Shown: positions 7,608-16,655 of the stretch, one piece after another | Layout of the letters: each line of letters begins with the position of its first letter | Numbering within the stretch: position 1 is the stretch's first letter | From: DATLGB01 sp038258425 | GTDB taxonomy: Bacteria; Actinomycetota; Thermoleophilia; Solirubrobacterales; Solirubrobacteraceae | Direction: 5' to 3' | Assembly (NCBI GenBank): GCA_038258425.1 | Contig: JBBSPV010000007.1 | Location: 1-64,000 of the forward strand | Length of the DNA stretch: 64,000 nucleotides | Made by a program: the position numbers and the translations under genes | Notes under the pieces: generated by a model | The model's input: the letters and a program-made list of their open reading frames with translations, nothing else | What the model was told of the DNA's origin: nothing | The model's database searches: none

Positions 7608-8681
7608 TCAGCAGTTGACCACGCGGTCGCGGCCCGGGCCGCCGTCGCAGGTCTCCTCCTGTCCGGGCCCGCCGTCGAGAAGGTCGTTGCCGTTCTCGCC
7701 GAGCAGCAGCTTGTCGTCGCCGCGGTTGCCGCGGAGCGTGTCACGGCCGTCGCCGCCCCGGAGCTGATCGACGCCCGTGCCACCGGAGAGCCGGTCGCGG
7801 CCGTCCTGGCCGTAGAGGAGGTCGACGCCGCTGCCGCCGAAGATCCGGTCGTTGCCCTCCTGCCCGAACAGGTCGTCCTGACCGGCGTCACCGCGCAGGC
7901 GGTCGTTGCCGGCCCCGCCGTAGACGTTGTCGTCCCCGCTGCCGCCGCGCACCGCGTCGCGGCCGAAGTCCGCGGGCCCGCCGGGCGCGGCGCCACCGGA
8001 GGCGATGTCGTTGCCCGCTCCGCCGTCGACCTCGTCGCGGGCGACGCCGCCGTAGACCTTGTCGTCGTCAGCGCCGCCGCGGACGACGTCGCGGCCGTCG
8101 CCGCCGTCGAGCGTGTCCTCACCGTCGCCCCCGGCGAGCCGGTCGCGGTCGTCCTCGCCGAACAGCTCGTCGCGTCCGGGGCCGCCCGTCAGCCGGTCCT
8201 TGCCCGCTCCGCCGTGGAGCCGGTCGGCACCCAGGGCGCCGTCGAGCTCGTCGGAGCCTGAGCCGCCATAGACCTGGTCGGGCCCGCGACCCGCCGAGAG
8301 CACATCCGCGCCCTCGCCGCCCGTGAGGTAGTCGGCGCCGCTGTCGGCGACGATCCGGTCCGGCCCGTCGCCGCCGGAGATCCAGTTGTCGCCGCTGCTG
8401 TCGCTGACGCGATCGCGGCCGTCCCCGGCGCAGACGACGTCGTCGCCGCCGCCGGGAAAGATGACGTCGTCGCCCCCGCGCCCGTCGATGACGTTGCGGC
8501 CCGGCCCGCCGAACAGCACGTCAGGGCCGTCGGTACCGACGATCGTCGGCTCCTGCAGATGACAGAGGCGCACCGGCGCTTCGATGGCTGCGGCGCTGCG
8601 CAGGGCGGGCAGGCCCGCCGCGGGGAGGACGACGACGGTGGCGGCGAGCGCGAGCACGCGGCCGGTGGTTCGGGCTGGCAT
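7608..8681 (-). CDS. Secreted RTX-type calcium-binding repeat protein
   Basis: A 357-aa protein with a signal peptide (about 1-30, ending near ALRSAAAIEA). After it come roughly 30 tandem nonapeptides of the GGxGxDxUx type (for example GGAGNDRLR, GGDGRDTLR), which bind Ca2+ in a parallel beta-roll. There is no catalytic domain. Cysteines occur near both ends (CHLQEP, CDGG, VVNC) and may close the roll. The ATG at 8679-8681 has a strong aggaaaggag site; an in-frame start 144 nt upstream has none. No type I secretion gene is nearby, and the Sec signal suggests general export. Function unknown. Confidence 0.8.
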   Translation of the reverse strand: MPARTTGRVLALAATVVVLPAAGLPALRSAAAIEAPVRLCHLQEPTIVGTDGPDVLFGGPGRNVIDGRGGDDVIFPGGGDDVVCAGDGRDRVSDSSGDNWISGGDGPDRIVADSGADYLTGGEGADVLSAGRGPDQVYGGSGSDELDGALGADRLHGGAGKDRLTGGPGRDELFGEDDRDRLAGGDGEDTLDGGDGRDVVRGGADDDKVYGGVARDEVDGGAGNDIASGGAAPGGPADFGRDAVRGGSGDDNVYGGAGNDRLRGDAGQDDLFGQEGNDRIFGGSGVDLLYGQDGRDRLSGGTGVDQLRGGDGRDTLRGNRGDDKLLLGENGNDLLDGGPGQEETCDGGPGRDRVVNC

Positions 8682-8693
8682 GAGGACTCCTTT

Positions 8694-8711
8694 CCTCGCG
8701 CAAGCGCGAGG
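8694..8711 (-). promoter_or_regulatory. Hairpin in leader of RTX gene
   Basis: A perfect 7-bp stem with a 4-nt loop (CCTCGCG-caag-CGCGAGG) ends right next to the ribosome binding site of the RTX protein. It could terminate the upstream LuxR transcript or tune translation of the RTX gene. The remaining ~130 nt up to 8841 holds nothing recognised. Confidence 0.4.
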
Positions 8712-8841
8712 GGGGCGCGGCGGCCGGCGCCGGTGACGCATCCGTGCGTGCGGCGTGGGGCGACGGTGGTGCGCCGATGGTGAGTGGACGTTCGCGAGTC
8801 TGGCGGCTCGATGCCCCCGATGCACCAGGAGAACCCCTGGG

Positions 8842-11300
8842 CTATTGGCGCCGGGTCGGCTCCGGGCCGCCGGGCGGCTCGCGGGCGAGCGTCGCGACGA
8901 GCTGGGCGCGCGAGCCTACCCCGAGCTTGCGATAGATCTGGCGCAGGTGGAACTCGATCGTCTTCGGCGACAGGAACAGCTCGGCGGCGATCTCCCGGTT
9001 CGAGGCCCCGCGGCGCACGGCCCCGGCCACTCGCAGCTCCTGCGGCGTCAGCCGGTCGTCGCGCACGGCGCGGCGGCGCGCACCCGCGGCCCGCAGCTCG
9101 TGGGTCGCCTGCGCGGCCCAGGCCCGGGCGCCGAGTGCCTCGAAGCCGCGCAGGGCCGCCCGCAGCCGCTCGCGGGCCTCGGCGCGCCGGCGCGCCCGGT
9201 GCAGCCGCCGGCCGTGGGCGAGCAGCGTCCGCGACCGCTCGAACGGCATCGGGCGGCGATCGTCGCAAGCCAGCGCCGCGGCGAACCGCGCGTCGAAGTC
9301 GTCGTCGACCAGGCCGCGGCAGCGGGCGAGCGCGGCGCCCGCCACGGCCCCGCCGGAGGCGACCGCCTGCCGCTCGAGCGGCTCGAGCACCCGGCGGGCG
9401 TCGTCGCAGCGGCCGGCACGGACGAAGGCCTCCGCGAGGTCGGCGGCCCAGGGCACGAGGGTCGGCTCCTCGTGGCCCGAGCCGTCGACGAGCCGCTCCA
9501 CCTCGGCGAGCTCGGTGATGGCCGCGCCGGGGTGGTCGAGGCTGAGCTCCAGGAACCCGAGGGTGCCGTGCACGAATTTCAGGCCGCTGCTGATGGCCTC
9601 CGCCTGCGCGATGCCGAGCGCCGTCGCGAGCGCCTGCCGGCTCTGCGCCTCCTCGCCGCGGGCCGCGGCGAGCCGGGCGCGGAACGTCTGCGCGTAGCCG
9701 TGCACGATGTGCTGGCCCGTGTCGGCGGCGACCTGGAGGGCCTCGGCCGTCGCCGCTTCCGCGAGCGTCCACTCGCCGAGGCGGTAGGCGGCGTCGGCGG
9801 CGACCACGAGGGCCCCGCCGAGCGTCGCGAGCGCGCCCGTCTCGCGTGCGCGGGCGCACACCGCGAGCCCTTGGGTGCGTGCCTCCTCGAGCTCCCCGGT
9901 CGCGATGCGGGCGCGCAGGAGCAGATGCCACCACACCCAGTTGGGCCCGAGCGGATCGAGCTGCGAGGCCAGCCGCTCCGTCTCGCGCAACGCCCCGCGG
10001 GCGCTGCCCGGCCGGCCGCGGAGCACGAGCGTCCAGCCCCGGGTGGCGAGCACGTAGGCGCGCGCCGCCGGATCGCCGTCCGCCCCGAGCAGCGCCGCCG
10101 CGCGCTCGCCGGCGACATGCTCGAGCTCCGCCGCGACCCCCTCGTCGGGCCCACGCCGGCGTTGGCCAGGTGCCAGGCGCGCCGCTCGCCGTCGAGCACG
10201 CGCGCGAGGGCGTTGTGAGCCCGGCGCCGGGCCGGCGGGCTCGCGCTCTCGTACACCGCGCCGCGGATCATCGGATGCGCGAAGGCGACGCGTCCCTCGC
10301 CGAGGCGCACGAGCCCGGCCGCCTCGGCGTGGGCGAGCTGGTCGACGCTCGTGTCGACGTCGCGACCGGCGGCGGCGATCGCCCCCAGGTCCTCCGCCGT
10401 GTGGACCGCGGCCACGAGCAGGGCGCGGCGGGCGCGCTCGGGGAGCTCCTCGACGCGCCGGCCGAACACGTCGCGCAGGCGAGGGCCGGGGGCCAGCGGC
10501 GGCTCGAGGGCCACGCGGCCCGCCCGCTGGTCGGGCGTGAGGGTGGCGGGCAGTTCGACGAGCACGAGCGGGTTGCCGGCCGCCGCCGCCGCGACCGGCG
10601 CGGCCACCGTCGCCGCCAGATCGGGGGCGGCGCGCGCCAGCAGCTCGCGGGCGGCCGCGCGGGGAAGCGGACCGAGCCGCAGGGCGGGCACCTCGGCCGG
10701 GCCCACCGCGGCCGCGACCGGCTCGCGCGCCGCCGCGACGAGCGCCACCCCCTCGCGCGCGCGCCGGGCCGCGTACAGCACGCACTCCCGCGAGGCGGCG
10801 TCCAGCCACTGCAGGTCGTCGACGACCGCGAGCACGGGGCGGTGCCGGGCGGCCGCGCGCAGCAGGCCGACCGTCGCGACGCATACGGCGAGGCGGTCGC
10901 CCGCCGCCGGGGGACCGAGCGCGAGGGCGGCGGCCAGCGCATCCGCCTGCGGTCGCGGCAGGCTTGCGAGCTCCTGCGACACCGGGCCGAGGAGATCCGA
11001 CAGGGCCGAGAAGGCCAGCTCGGCCTCCGTCTGGACCCCGCTCGCAGTCAGGACCGTCGTGTGGTCGCCGCGCTGCGCGAGCGCCTCCAGCAGCGTCGTC
11101 TTGCCGATCCCCGGCTCGCCGCAGACCACGAGCGCGCCTCCGTGTCCGGCCCGCAGGTCGTCGAGCAGCTCCTGCAGCCGGGCCAGCTCGGCGCGGCGGC
11201 CGACGAGTGCCTCGGCCCCGGGTCCCCGCACCCCTCGTGCTCCTCGAGACGACGTTTCGCCCTCCGGTCGTCGCAAGCTCCTCCCTCCGGTCGACGTCAC
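8842..11300 (-). pseudogene. LuxR-family ATPase regulator (LAL/MalT-like), frameshifted
   Basis: Two overlapping frames together make one ~820-aa large ATP-binding LuxR regulator. The N-terminal part (11300 to about 10149) has Walker A GEPGIGKTT, Walker B VLAVVDDLQWLD and the AAA/STAND domain. The C-terminal part (about 10146 to 8842) has helical repeats and a LuxR HTH (LTPQELRVAG...SPKTIEFHLRQIYRKLGV). Reading passes from ...AWHLANAGVG to PDEGVAAELEH only if one base is added in the CCC run at 10147-10149. This is either a recent inactivating deletion or a sequence error. The candidate GTG start (11298-11300) overlaps the upstream ligase stop as GTGA; a later GTG is possible. Confidence 0.8.
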
Positions 11301-12775
11301 ACCGGCCACTCGTGCACGGGCAGGTTCGCGTGCATGAGCTCGCGGTAGCGCAACGTCATCTCGCGCAGGGCGGGCATGCGGTCCAGCCCGCGGTCGGCGT
11401 AGAGCCGGCGGAAGGTCTCGACCTGCCACGCGGCCCCGTTGCGCTGCGTGACGCAGCGGCGCTCGACGACGCCGAGGAAGCGGTCGCGGTCGGCCGCGGA
11501 CACGCCCCAGGCCTCCAGGCCGCGGTGGGCGATCGGCAGCAGCCGCCGCAGCACGAGCTCGGCGACCGGCACCTCCCCCACCCCAGGCCAGTAGACGCGC
11601 GCGTCGAGCCCGTCGCGTGCCCCGGCGTGGAAGTTCTCCTCGGCGGCGGAGAAGGACATCGCACTCCACACGGGCCGCTCCTCCTCCGCGAGCATCCGCA
11701 CGAGGCCGTAGTAGAAGGCGGCGTTGGCGATGATGTCGACGACGGTCGGCCCGGCGGGCAGCAGCCGGTTCTCCACCCGCAGGTGGGGCCGGCCGTCGAC
11801 CGTGTCGTAGACCGGCCGGTTCCAGCGGTAGACCGTGCCGTTGTGCAGCCGCAGCTCCGACAGCGCGGGCGCCTCGCCGGCCTCGAGCTGCGCCTCGGGA
11901 TCGTGGTCGTCGTCGACGAGCGGCAGCAGCGCCGGGAAGTAGCGGACGTTCTCCTCGAACAGGTCGAAGATCGACGTGATCCACCGCTCGCCGAACCACA
12001 CGCGCGGGCGCACGCCCTGGGCCTTGAGCTCCTCCGGCCGGGTGTCCGTCGCCTGCTCGAACAGCGCGATGCGCGTCTCCCGCCACAGCTCGCGGCCGAA
12101 CAGGAAGGGTGAGTTGGCCCCGACGGCGACCTGGACCCCGGCGATCGCCTGGGCGGCGTTCCAGTGGGCGGCGAAGGCCGTCGGGTCGACCTGCTGGTGG
12201 AGCTGGACGCTCGTGCAGGCCGCCTCGGGCAGGATCGTCTGCGCCGACGTGGAGAGGCGTTCGGTGCCGCGGATCTCGATGTGGAGGTCCTCCCCGCGGG
12301 CCGCGAAGATCTGCTCGTTGAGCAACGCGTAGCGCGGGTTGTCCGAGAAGGAGTCCGCGCCGAGGTGGCCCTCGTCGATCGTCGGCAGGATCCCGATCAT
12401 CACCATGTGGCCGCCGGCGGGCTCGGCCTTGACCTCGGCTTCGTTGAGGTCGCGCCGCACGTCGGCCTCGAGGTCGGAGAGGACGTCGGGGCTCAGCAGC
12501 CGCGGCGGGATGTTGATCTCGACGTTGAACTGGCCGAGCTCCGTCTGGAAGTCCGGGTCGGCGATCGCCTCGAGCACCTCGGCGTTGCGCATGGCCGGTC
12601 CGCCGTCCGGCTCGGTGAGGTTGAGCTCGATCTCGAGCCCGATGGAGCGGTGGTCGGCATCGAAGGCCGACCCGCCGAGCATCCGCGCGAAGACGTCCAG
12701 GCAGCGCTTGACCTTGCTGCGGTAGCGCTGCCGGTCCTCGCGGCTGAACGTGCGCGGCTCGACCTCCTCGCCCAT
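11297..12775 (-). CDS. Glutamate-cysteine ligase family protein
   Basis: A 492-aa protein resembling the GCS2/EgtA-type glutamate-cysteine ligases, which couple Glu and Cys to gamma-glutamylcysteine using ATP. Visible features are the acidic metal/ATP segment IGLEIELNLTEPDGGPAMRN, then NVEINIPPR, SVQLHQQVD, GANSPFLFGRELW and LRVENRLLPAGPT. The ATG at 12773-12775 is chosen because TAGGCT (minus strand, 12786-12791) lies 10 nt upstream and conserved sequence begins soon after. In actinobacteria such enzymes serve ergothioneine or other thiol pathways; none of those genes is adjacent, so the exact product is open. Confidence 0.75.
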   Translation of the reverse strand: MGEEVEPRTFSREDRQRYRSKVKRCLDVFARMLGGSAFDADHRSIGLEIELNLTEPDGGPAMRNAEVLEAIADPDFQTELGQFNVEINIPPRLLSPDVLSDLEADVRRDLNEAEVKAEPAGGHMVMIGILPTIDEGHLGADSFSDNPRYALLNEQIFAARGEDLHIEIRGTERLSTSAQTILPEAACTSVQLHQQVDPTAFAAHWNAAQAIAGVQVAVGANSPFLFGRELWRETRIALFEQATDTRPEELKAQGVRPRVWFGERWITSIFDLFEENVRYFPALLPLVDDDHDPEAQLEAGEAPALSELRLHNGTVYRWNRPVYDTVDGRPHLRVENRLLPAGPTVVDIIANAAFYYGLVRMLAEEERPVWSAMSFSAAEENFHAGARDGLDARVYWPGVGEVPVAELVLRRLLPIAHRGLEAWGVSAADRDRFLGVVERRCVTQRNGAAWQVETFRRLYADRGLDRMPALREMTLRYRELMHANLPVHEWPV

Positions 12776-12785
12776 CGAGCGCGGG

Positions 12786-12820
12786 AGCCTAGGGATTTCC
12801 CGGCACCGCGGCGGTACGTT
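12786..12820. promoter_or_regulatory. Divergent -10 elements, ligase / histidine kinase
   Basis: TAGGCT on the minus strand (12786-12791) is 10 nt from the ligase ATG, and TACGTT on the plus strand (12815-12820) is 7 nt from the kinase GTG. Neither gene shows a Shine-Dalgarno. Both fit leaderless promoters firing in opposite directions from a 52-bp gap. No -35 consensus is seen. Confidence 0.45.
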
Positions 12821-12827
12821 CCCTGGC

Positions 12828-14384
12828 GTGCGCGCCCTCGCCCACAGCCTCACGGCGAAGACCCTCGCCGTCACCGGGCTGCTCGCCGTCGCGCTGGCGG
12901 TCGGGTTCGCGCTGCTCGTGCTCGCGCTGGGGTCGGTGCGCGACGCGGGCCGCTCGGCCCTGCGCGCCCAGCAGGCCGTCACCGCCGGCGCGGACCTCCA
13001 GCGGACGGTGCTCGGCCTCGAGTCCGCTCTCGGCGGCTACGTCGCCACGGGGTCCGACAGGTTCCTGCGCCCCTTCGAGGCCGCGCGCCGCGAGTATCCG
13101 CCGCAGATCAGGCGCCTGCGCCGGCTCGCGCGCGGCAACCCGCGCCTGAAGGTGGAGGCCGACCGGGTGGCGGGCGAGGTGGCCGACTACGTGAACCTCT
13201 GGGCGCTGCCGCTGCGCGACCTCGCCCGCGACGACCGCCGCGTGGCCCGCAGCGTCATCGCCAACGCCCAGGGCCGCCGGCGGGTGGCGCGCATCCGCAC
13301 GGCGTTCACCCAGCTCTCGGGCCGGGTGCGCGCGGAGGCGGCCGCGCAGCGGCGCAGCGCCGACGACCGCGCCAACCTCGCGGTCGCGCTCGGGCTCGCG
13401 GCCATCCCGCTCGTCCTCGCGGTGCTCGCCCTCGGCGGCCTCGCCCTGCGACGCGGCATCGTCAAGCCGGTGCAGCGACTCGCCGGCGCGACCGCGGTCG
13501 TGGCCACGGGCGACCTGACGGAGCGGGTCCGGGCCGAGCGCGCGGACGAGCTCGGCGACCTCGAGCGCGCCTTCAACGCCATGACCGCCTCCCTGGAGAG
13601 CAGCCAGGAGGAGCTCGCGCGCCGCGCCCGCGAGCTCGAGCGCTCCAACCGCGAGCTGCAGGACTACGCCTCCGTCACCTCGCACGACCTGCAGGGCCCG
13701 CTCGTGACCATCGGGATGTACGCGGACCTGCTCGTCGCCCGCCACGGCACCGACGAGGACGCCAAGCTCCTCGCCAGCCGGATCCGCGAGAGCGCCTCGG
13801 GCATGCGCCGGCTCGTGCGCGAGCTGCTGGCCTACGCCCGCCTCGAGCGCGACGCCGGCGCCCGCGAGCCGGTGCCGCTCGCCGACGCCGTGCGCGACGC
13901 CCTCGACAACCTCGCCGGGCCGATCGCCCAGGCGGGGGCCCGGATCGAGCCGGGCCCGATGCCCGTCGTCCGCGGCGACGCGTCCCGGCTCACCCAGCTC
14001 GTCCAGAACCTGCTGACCAACGCCATGAAGTTCACGCGGGACGACGAGCCGCCGCACGTGCGCATCACGGGGATGGTCGTCGGCGACGACGTCCACGTCG
14101 CCGTCCACGACAACGGGATCGGCTTCCGGCCCGGGCAGGCCGAGGACATCTTCCGGCCCTTCCACCGCCTGCACTCCACGGACCGCTACGACGGGACGGG
14201 CATCGGCCTGGCCGTCTGCCAGAAGATCGTCGGCCAGCACGGCGGGCGCATCTGGGCGGAGGGCCGCCCGGGCGAAGGCGCGACCTTCCACTTCACCCTG
14301 CCCGCGGCCGAGCGCCCGCCGGCCGTCGCGCCGACCCTGCGGGTCGCCGTCGACGGCAGCGACGCCCGGACCCCGACGTCGTAA
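12828..14384 (+). CDS. Sensor histidine kinase (CHASE3-like, HAMP)
   Basis: A 518-aa membrane kinase. Order: TM1 (about 12-34), a periplasmic helical region resembling CHASE3 (about 40-180), TM2 (about 184-208), HAMP (about 205-258), a coiled coil, HisKA with phospho-accepting His286 (VTSHDLQGPL), and HATPase_c with N, G1 and G2 motifs (QNLLTNAMKF, DNGIGF, GTGIGLAVCQKIV). The closest architecture is the phytochrome-type/CHASE3 kinases. No response regulator is adjacent, so it is an orphan here. The GTG start is 7 nt after TACGTT; a start at 12750 would read through the promoter. Confidence 0.88.
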   Translation: MRALAHSLTAKTLAVTGLLAVALAVGFALLVLALGSVRDAGRSALRAQQAVTAGADLQRTVLGLESALGGYVATGSDRFLRPFEAARREYPPQIRRLRRLARGNPRLKVEADRVAGEVADYVNLWALPLRDLARDDRRVARSVIANAQGRRRVARIRTAFTQLSGRVRAEAAAQRRSADDRANLAVALGLAAIPLVLAVLALGGLALRRGIVKPVQRLAGATAVVATGDLTERVRAERADELGDLERAFNAMTASLESSQEELARRARELERSNRELQDYASVTSHDLQGPLVTIGMYADLLVARHGTDEDAKLLASRIRESASGMRRLVRELLAYARLERDAGAREPVPLADAVRDALDNLAGPIAQAGARIEPGPMPVVRGDASRLTQLVQNLLTNAMKFTRDDEPPHVRITGMVVGDDVHVAVHDNGIGFRPGQAEDIFRPFHRLHSTDRYDGTGIGLAVCQKIVGQHGGRIWAEGRPGEGATFHFTLPAAERPPAVAPTLRVAVDGSDARTPTS

Positions 14385-14563
14385 GCTCACCCGGCCGGCG
14401 GGTTGCCCACTTGGCCGGAGGCGCCAGCGCCTCACCCGGGTCCCGCGCCACCGTCCGCGGTGGCGGCCCGCCCCGGGGGTCAGGAGTGTCCAACCGCCCA
14501 GGTTCGACATTCGACGCAACCTGGGACGTAGCAATTCAGTGGTGACCCATGACCGGTCGGCCC

Positions 14564-14588
14564 CGGGGCGGGCGCAGAGCCCGCCCCG
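14564..14588. terminator. Bidirectional terminator, kinase / MFS gene
   Basis: A perfect 10-bp stem with a 5-nt loop (CGGGGCGGGC-gcaga-GCCCGCCCCG), extended by further pairing of CGGTC/GACCG. It sits 12 nt beyond the MFS gene stop and 180 nt after the kinase stop, between converging genes. The rest of 14385-14563 shows only a small cggtgg/ccaccg hairpin. Confidence 0.6.
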
Positions 14589-14600
14589 ACCGCCGGCCGC

Positions 14601-15863
14601 TCAGGCGGCCACGGGCGGCGCCGGCGTGGCGAGCGCGTCCTCGGTGTCGTAGGCGACGAGCGCCGGGAAGGCGACGCCGACGAGCGCGACGCCGACGAGG
14701 CATGCGAGCCCGCCCGAGGTCACGGAGAAGCGCGGCCCGGCCAGCCCGGCCACGGCGCCGGCCTCGACGTCGCCGAGCCGCGGCCCGCTCGTGACCACGA
14801 GGCTGAACACCGACGACATGCGGCCTCGCATCGCGTCCGGCGTCACCGTCTGGTTGATCGTCGACCGGCACACGGCGCTCACGCTGTCGGCCGCCCCGGC
14901 GGCCGCGAGGCAGACCGCGGCGAGCCAGAGCGAGCCCGCGACGCCGGCCGCGGCGATCGCGAGCCCCCACACCGCCACCGCGCACAGGACGATGCGCCCC
15001 AGCCGGCGCGCCGACTCGAGCCAGCCCGTGGTCAGCGCCGCGACGGTCGCGCCGGCGGACACGGCCGCGTAGAGCAGCCCGGTCCCGGCGGCGCCCGCGC
15101 CGTAGACGGACACCGCGAGCACCGGGAACAGCGCCCGCGGCATCCCGAACGTCATGGCCAGCAGGTCGATCGCGAAGGAGCCCTTGAGCGCCTGGTTGCG
15201 GTTGACGAAGCGCAGGCCGTCGCCGATCGAGCGCCGGATCGTCGTCGGCTCGCGCCCGTCGCCCGGCGGCGGCTGGGGCGCCATCGCCACCAGCGCCCAG
15301 ACCATCGCGAGGCAGGACGCCGCGTCGATCGCGTAGGTCCAGCCGAGCCCGAGGCCGGCGATGAGCAGGCCGCCGAGGCCCGGGCCGGCGACGAGGGTGA
15401 GCTGGAAGAGGCCGAAGTTCAGCGCGAGGGCCGAGCGCAGCCGCTCCGGCCGCACGAGGTTCGGCACGACGGCCGAGCGGGCGACGTTCTGGATCGCCCC
15501 GAAGCCGGCGACCAGCCCGCCGAGCACGTAGAGCGACCACAGGGGCGGCTCGCCCGCGAAGGCGAGCGCCGCGAGGGCGGCCGAGCCGGCCACGAGCGCG
15601 ACCTGGTCGACCAGCAGGATCGTGCGCCGGTCGTGGCGGTCGGCGATCGCCCCGCCGACGAGCGCGAGCACGATGAGCGGCAGCAGTTCGACGGCGCCGA
15701 GCAGGCCCGTGAGGAAGGCCGAGCCGGTCTGGGTGTAGAGCTGGTACGGCAGGGCGACGAGCGCCGCCTGGGTGCCGAGCCCGGAGACGACGTTGCCCGC
15801 GACGAGCAGGCGCAGGTCGTGGGACTCGCGCAGGGAGGAGACGTCGACGGCCACCCGCGGCAC
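14601..15863 (-). CDS. MFS transporter (EntS-like)
   Basis: A 420-aa integral membrane protein with about 12 hydrophobic segments. The MFS signature loop ADRHDRRTILLVDQ lies between TM2 and TM3, and the sequence LPLIVLALVGGAIADRHD resembles the MFS_3/EntS exporter branch. It probably exports a drug or siderophore-like compound; the substrate is unknown. The GTG start (15861-15863) is 6 nt after a minus-strand TACGCT (15870-15875), suggesting a leaderless message. It is divergent from the TauE/SafE gene with nearly abutting promoters. Confidence 0.85.
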   Translation of the reverse strand: MPRVAVDVSSLRESHDLRLLVAGNVVSGLGTQAALVALPYQLYTQTGSAFLTGLLGAVELLPLIVLALVGGAIADRHDRRTILLVDQVALVAGSAALAALAFAGEPPLWSLYVLGGLVAGFGAIQNVARSAVVPNLVRPERLRSALALNFGLFQLTLVAGPGLGGLLIAGLGLGWTYAIDAASCLAMVWALVAMAPQPPPGDGREPTTIRRSIGDGLRFVNRNQALKGSFAIDLLAMTFGMPRALFPVLAVSVYGAGAAGTGLLYAAVSAGATVAALTTGWLESARRLGRIVLCAVAVWGLAIAAAGVAGSLWLAAVCLAAAGAADSVSAVCRSTINQTVTPDAMRGRMSSVFSLVVTSGPRLGDVEAGAVAGLAGPRFSVTSGGLACLVGVALVGVAFPALVAYDTEDALATPAPPVAA

Positions 15864-15869
15864 CGGGCC

Positions 15870-15885
15870 AGCGTAGGAATAGGGT
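15870..15885. promoter_or_regulatory. Back-to-back -10 elements, MFS / TauE genes
   Basis: Minus-strand TACGCT (15870-15875) and plus-strand TAGGGT (15880-15885) are separated by only 4 bp. They lie 6 and 7 nt from their start codons. RNA polymerase bound to one must cover the other, so the two genes probably exclude each other at initiation. The complete intergenic gap is 29 bp. Confidence 0.45.
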
Positions 15886-15892
15886 CAGTCGC

Positions 15893-16645
15893 GTGACGTT
15901 CCTGGAGGCCCTCGCCGTGCTCGCGGCCGGCATGGCGGCGGGCACGATCAACGTCGTCGTCGGCAGCGGGACACTCGTGACCTTCCCGGTGCTGCTGACG
16001 CTCGGCTATCCGCCCGTGACCGCCAACGTCTCGAACTCCATCGGGCTCGTGCCGGGGTCCGTGACGGGAGCGATCGGCTACCGGCAGGAGCTCGTCGGCC
16101 AGCGCGCCCGCGCGCTCCGGCTCGGCGTGGCGTCCCTGATGGGCGGCGCGCTCGGGGCGGGTGCGCTCCTGGTGCTGCCGCCGGGCGTGTTCGAGGCCGT
16201 CGTGCCGGCGTTCATCGTCGTCGCGCTCGTGCTCATCGTCCTGCAGCCCAGGCTGTCGGACCGGCTGCAGGCGCGCCGCGAGGCCGCTCCACCACACGGG
16301 GGGCCGTGGACGACCGTCGCGGTGTTCGTGGCCGGGGTCTACGGCGGCTACTTCGGCGCGGCGCAGGGGATCCTGCTCATCTCCATCCTCTCGCTCACGC
16401 TGCCGGAGGACCTGCAGCGCGTCAACGCGCTCAAGAACGTCCTGGCGGCGATCGTCAACGGCGTCGCCGGCCTCGTCTTCGTGTTCGCCGCCCACGTCGC
16501 GTGGCTCGCGGTGGCGCTGATCGCCGTCGGCTCGACCGTCGGCGGCGTCCTCGGCGCGCGGTTCGGCAAGCGGCTCCCGCCCGCCGTCCTGCGCGGGCTG
16601 ATCGTCGTCGTCGGCGCCGTCGCCATCGTGCGGTTGCTCGCGTAG
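15893..16645 (+). CDS. Sulfite exporter TauE/SafE family protein
   Basis: A 250-aa membrane protein with 7-8 predicted helices and the two TauE/SafE half-repeats: GTINVVVGSGTLVTFPVLLTLGYPP near the start and FVAGVYGGYFGAAQGILLI in the second half. Family members move sulfite, sulfonates or other organic anions. The GTG start is 7 nt after TAGGGT. Its stop codon TAG forms the first bases of the next gene's TAGGCT -10. Confidence 0.88.
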   Translation: MTFLEALAVLAAGMAAGTINVVVGSGTLVTFPVLLTLGYPPVTANVSNSIGLVPGSVTGAIGYRQELVGQRARALRLGVASLMGGALGAGALLVLPPGVFEAVVPAFIVVALVLIVLQPRLSDRLQARREAAPPHGGPWTTVAVFVAGVYGGYFGAAQGILLISILSLTLPEDLQRVNALKNVLAAIVNGVAGLVFVFAAHVAWLAVALIAVGSTVGGVLGARFGKRLPPAVLRGLIVVVGAVAIVRLLA

Positions 16646-16655
16646 GCTCGCGCCC

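Noticed and set aside
7608..8681. The nonapeptide-coding DNA repeats as a CRISPR array
   Set aside because: The 27-bp periodicity encodes degenerate GGxGxDxUx units in one long frame with varying sequence; there are no identical repeats with unique spacers and no cas genes.
16643..16648. TAGGCT here as nothing more than a stop codon
   Set aside because: It does contain the TauE gene stop, but the 7-nt distance to the next ATG matches sixteen other genes, so it is kept as a -10.
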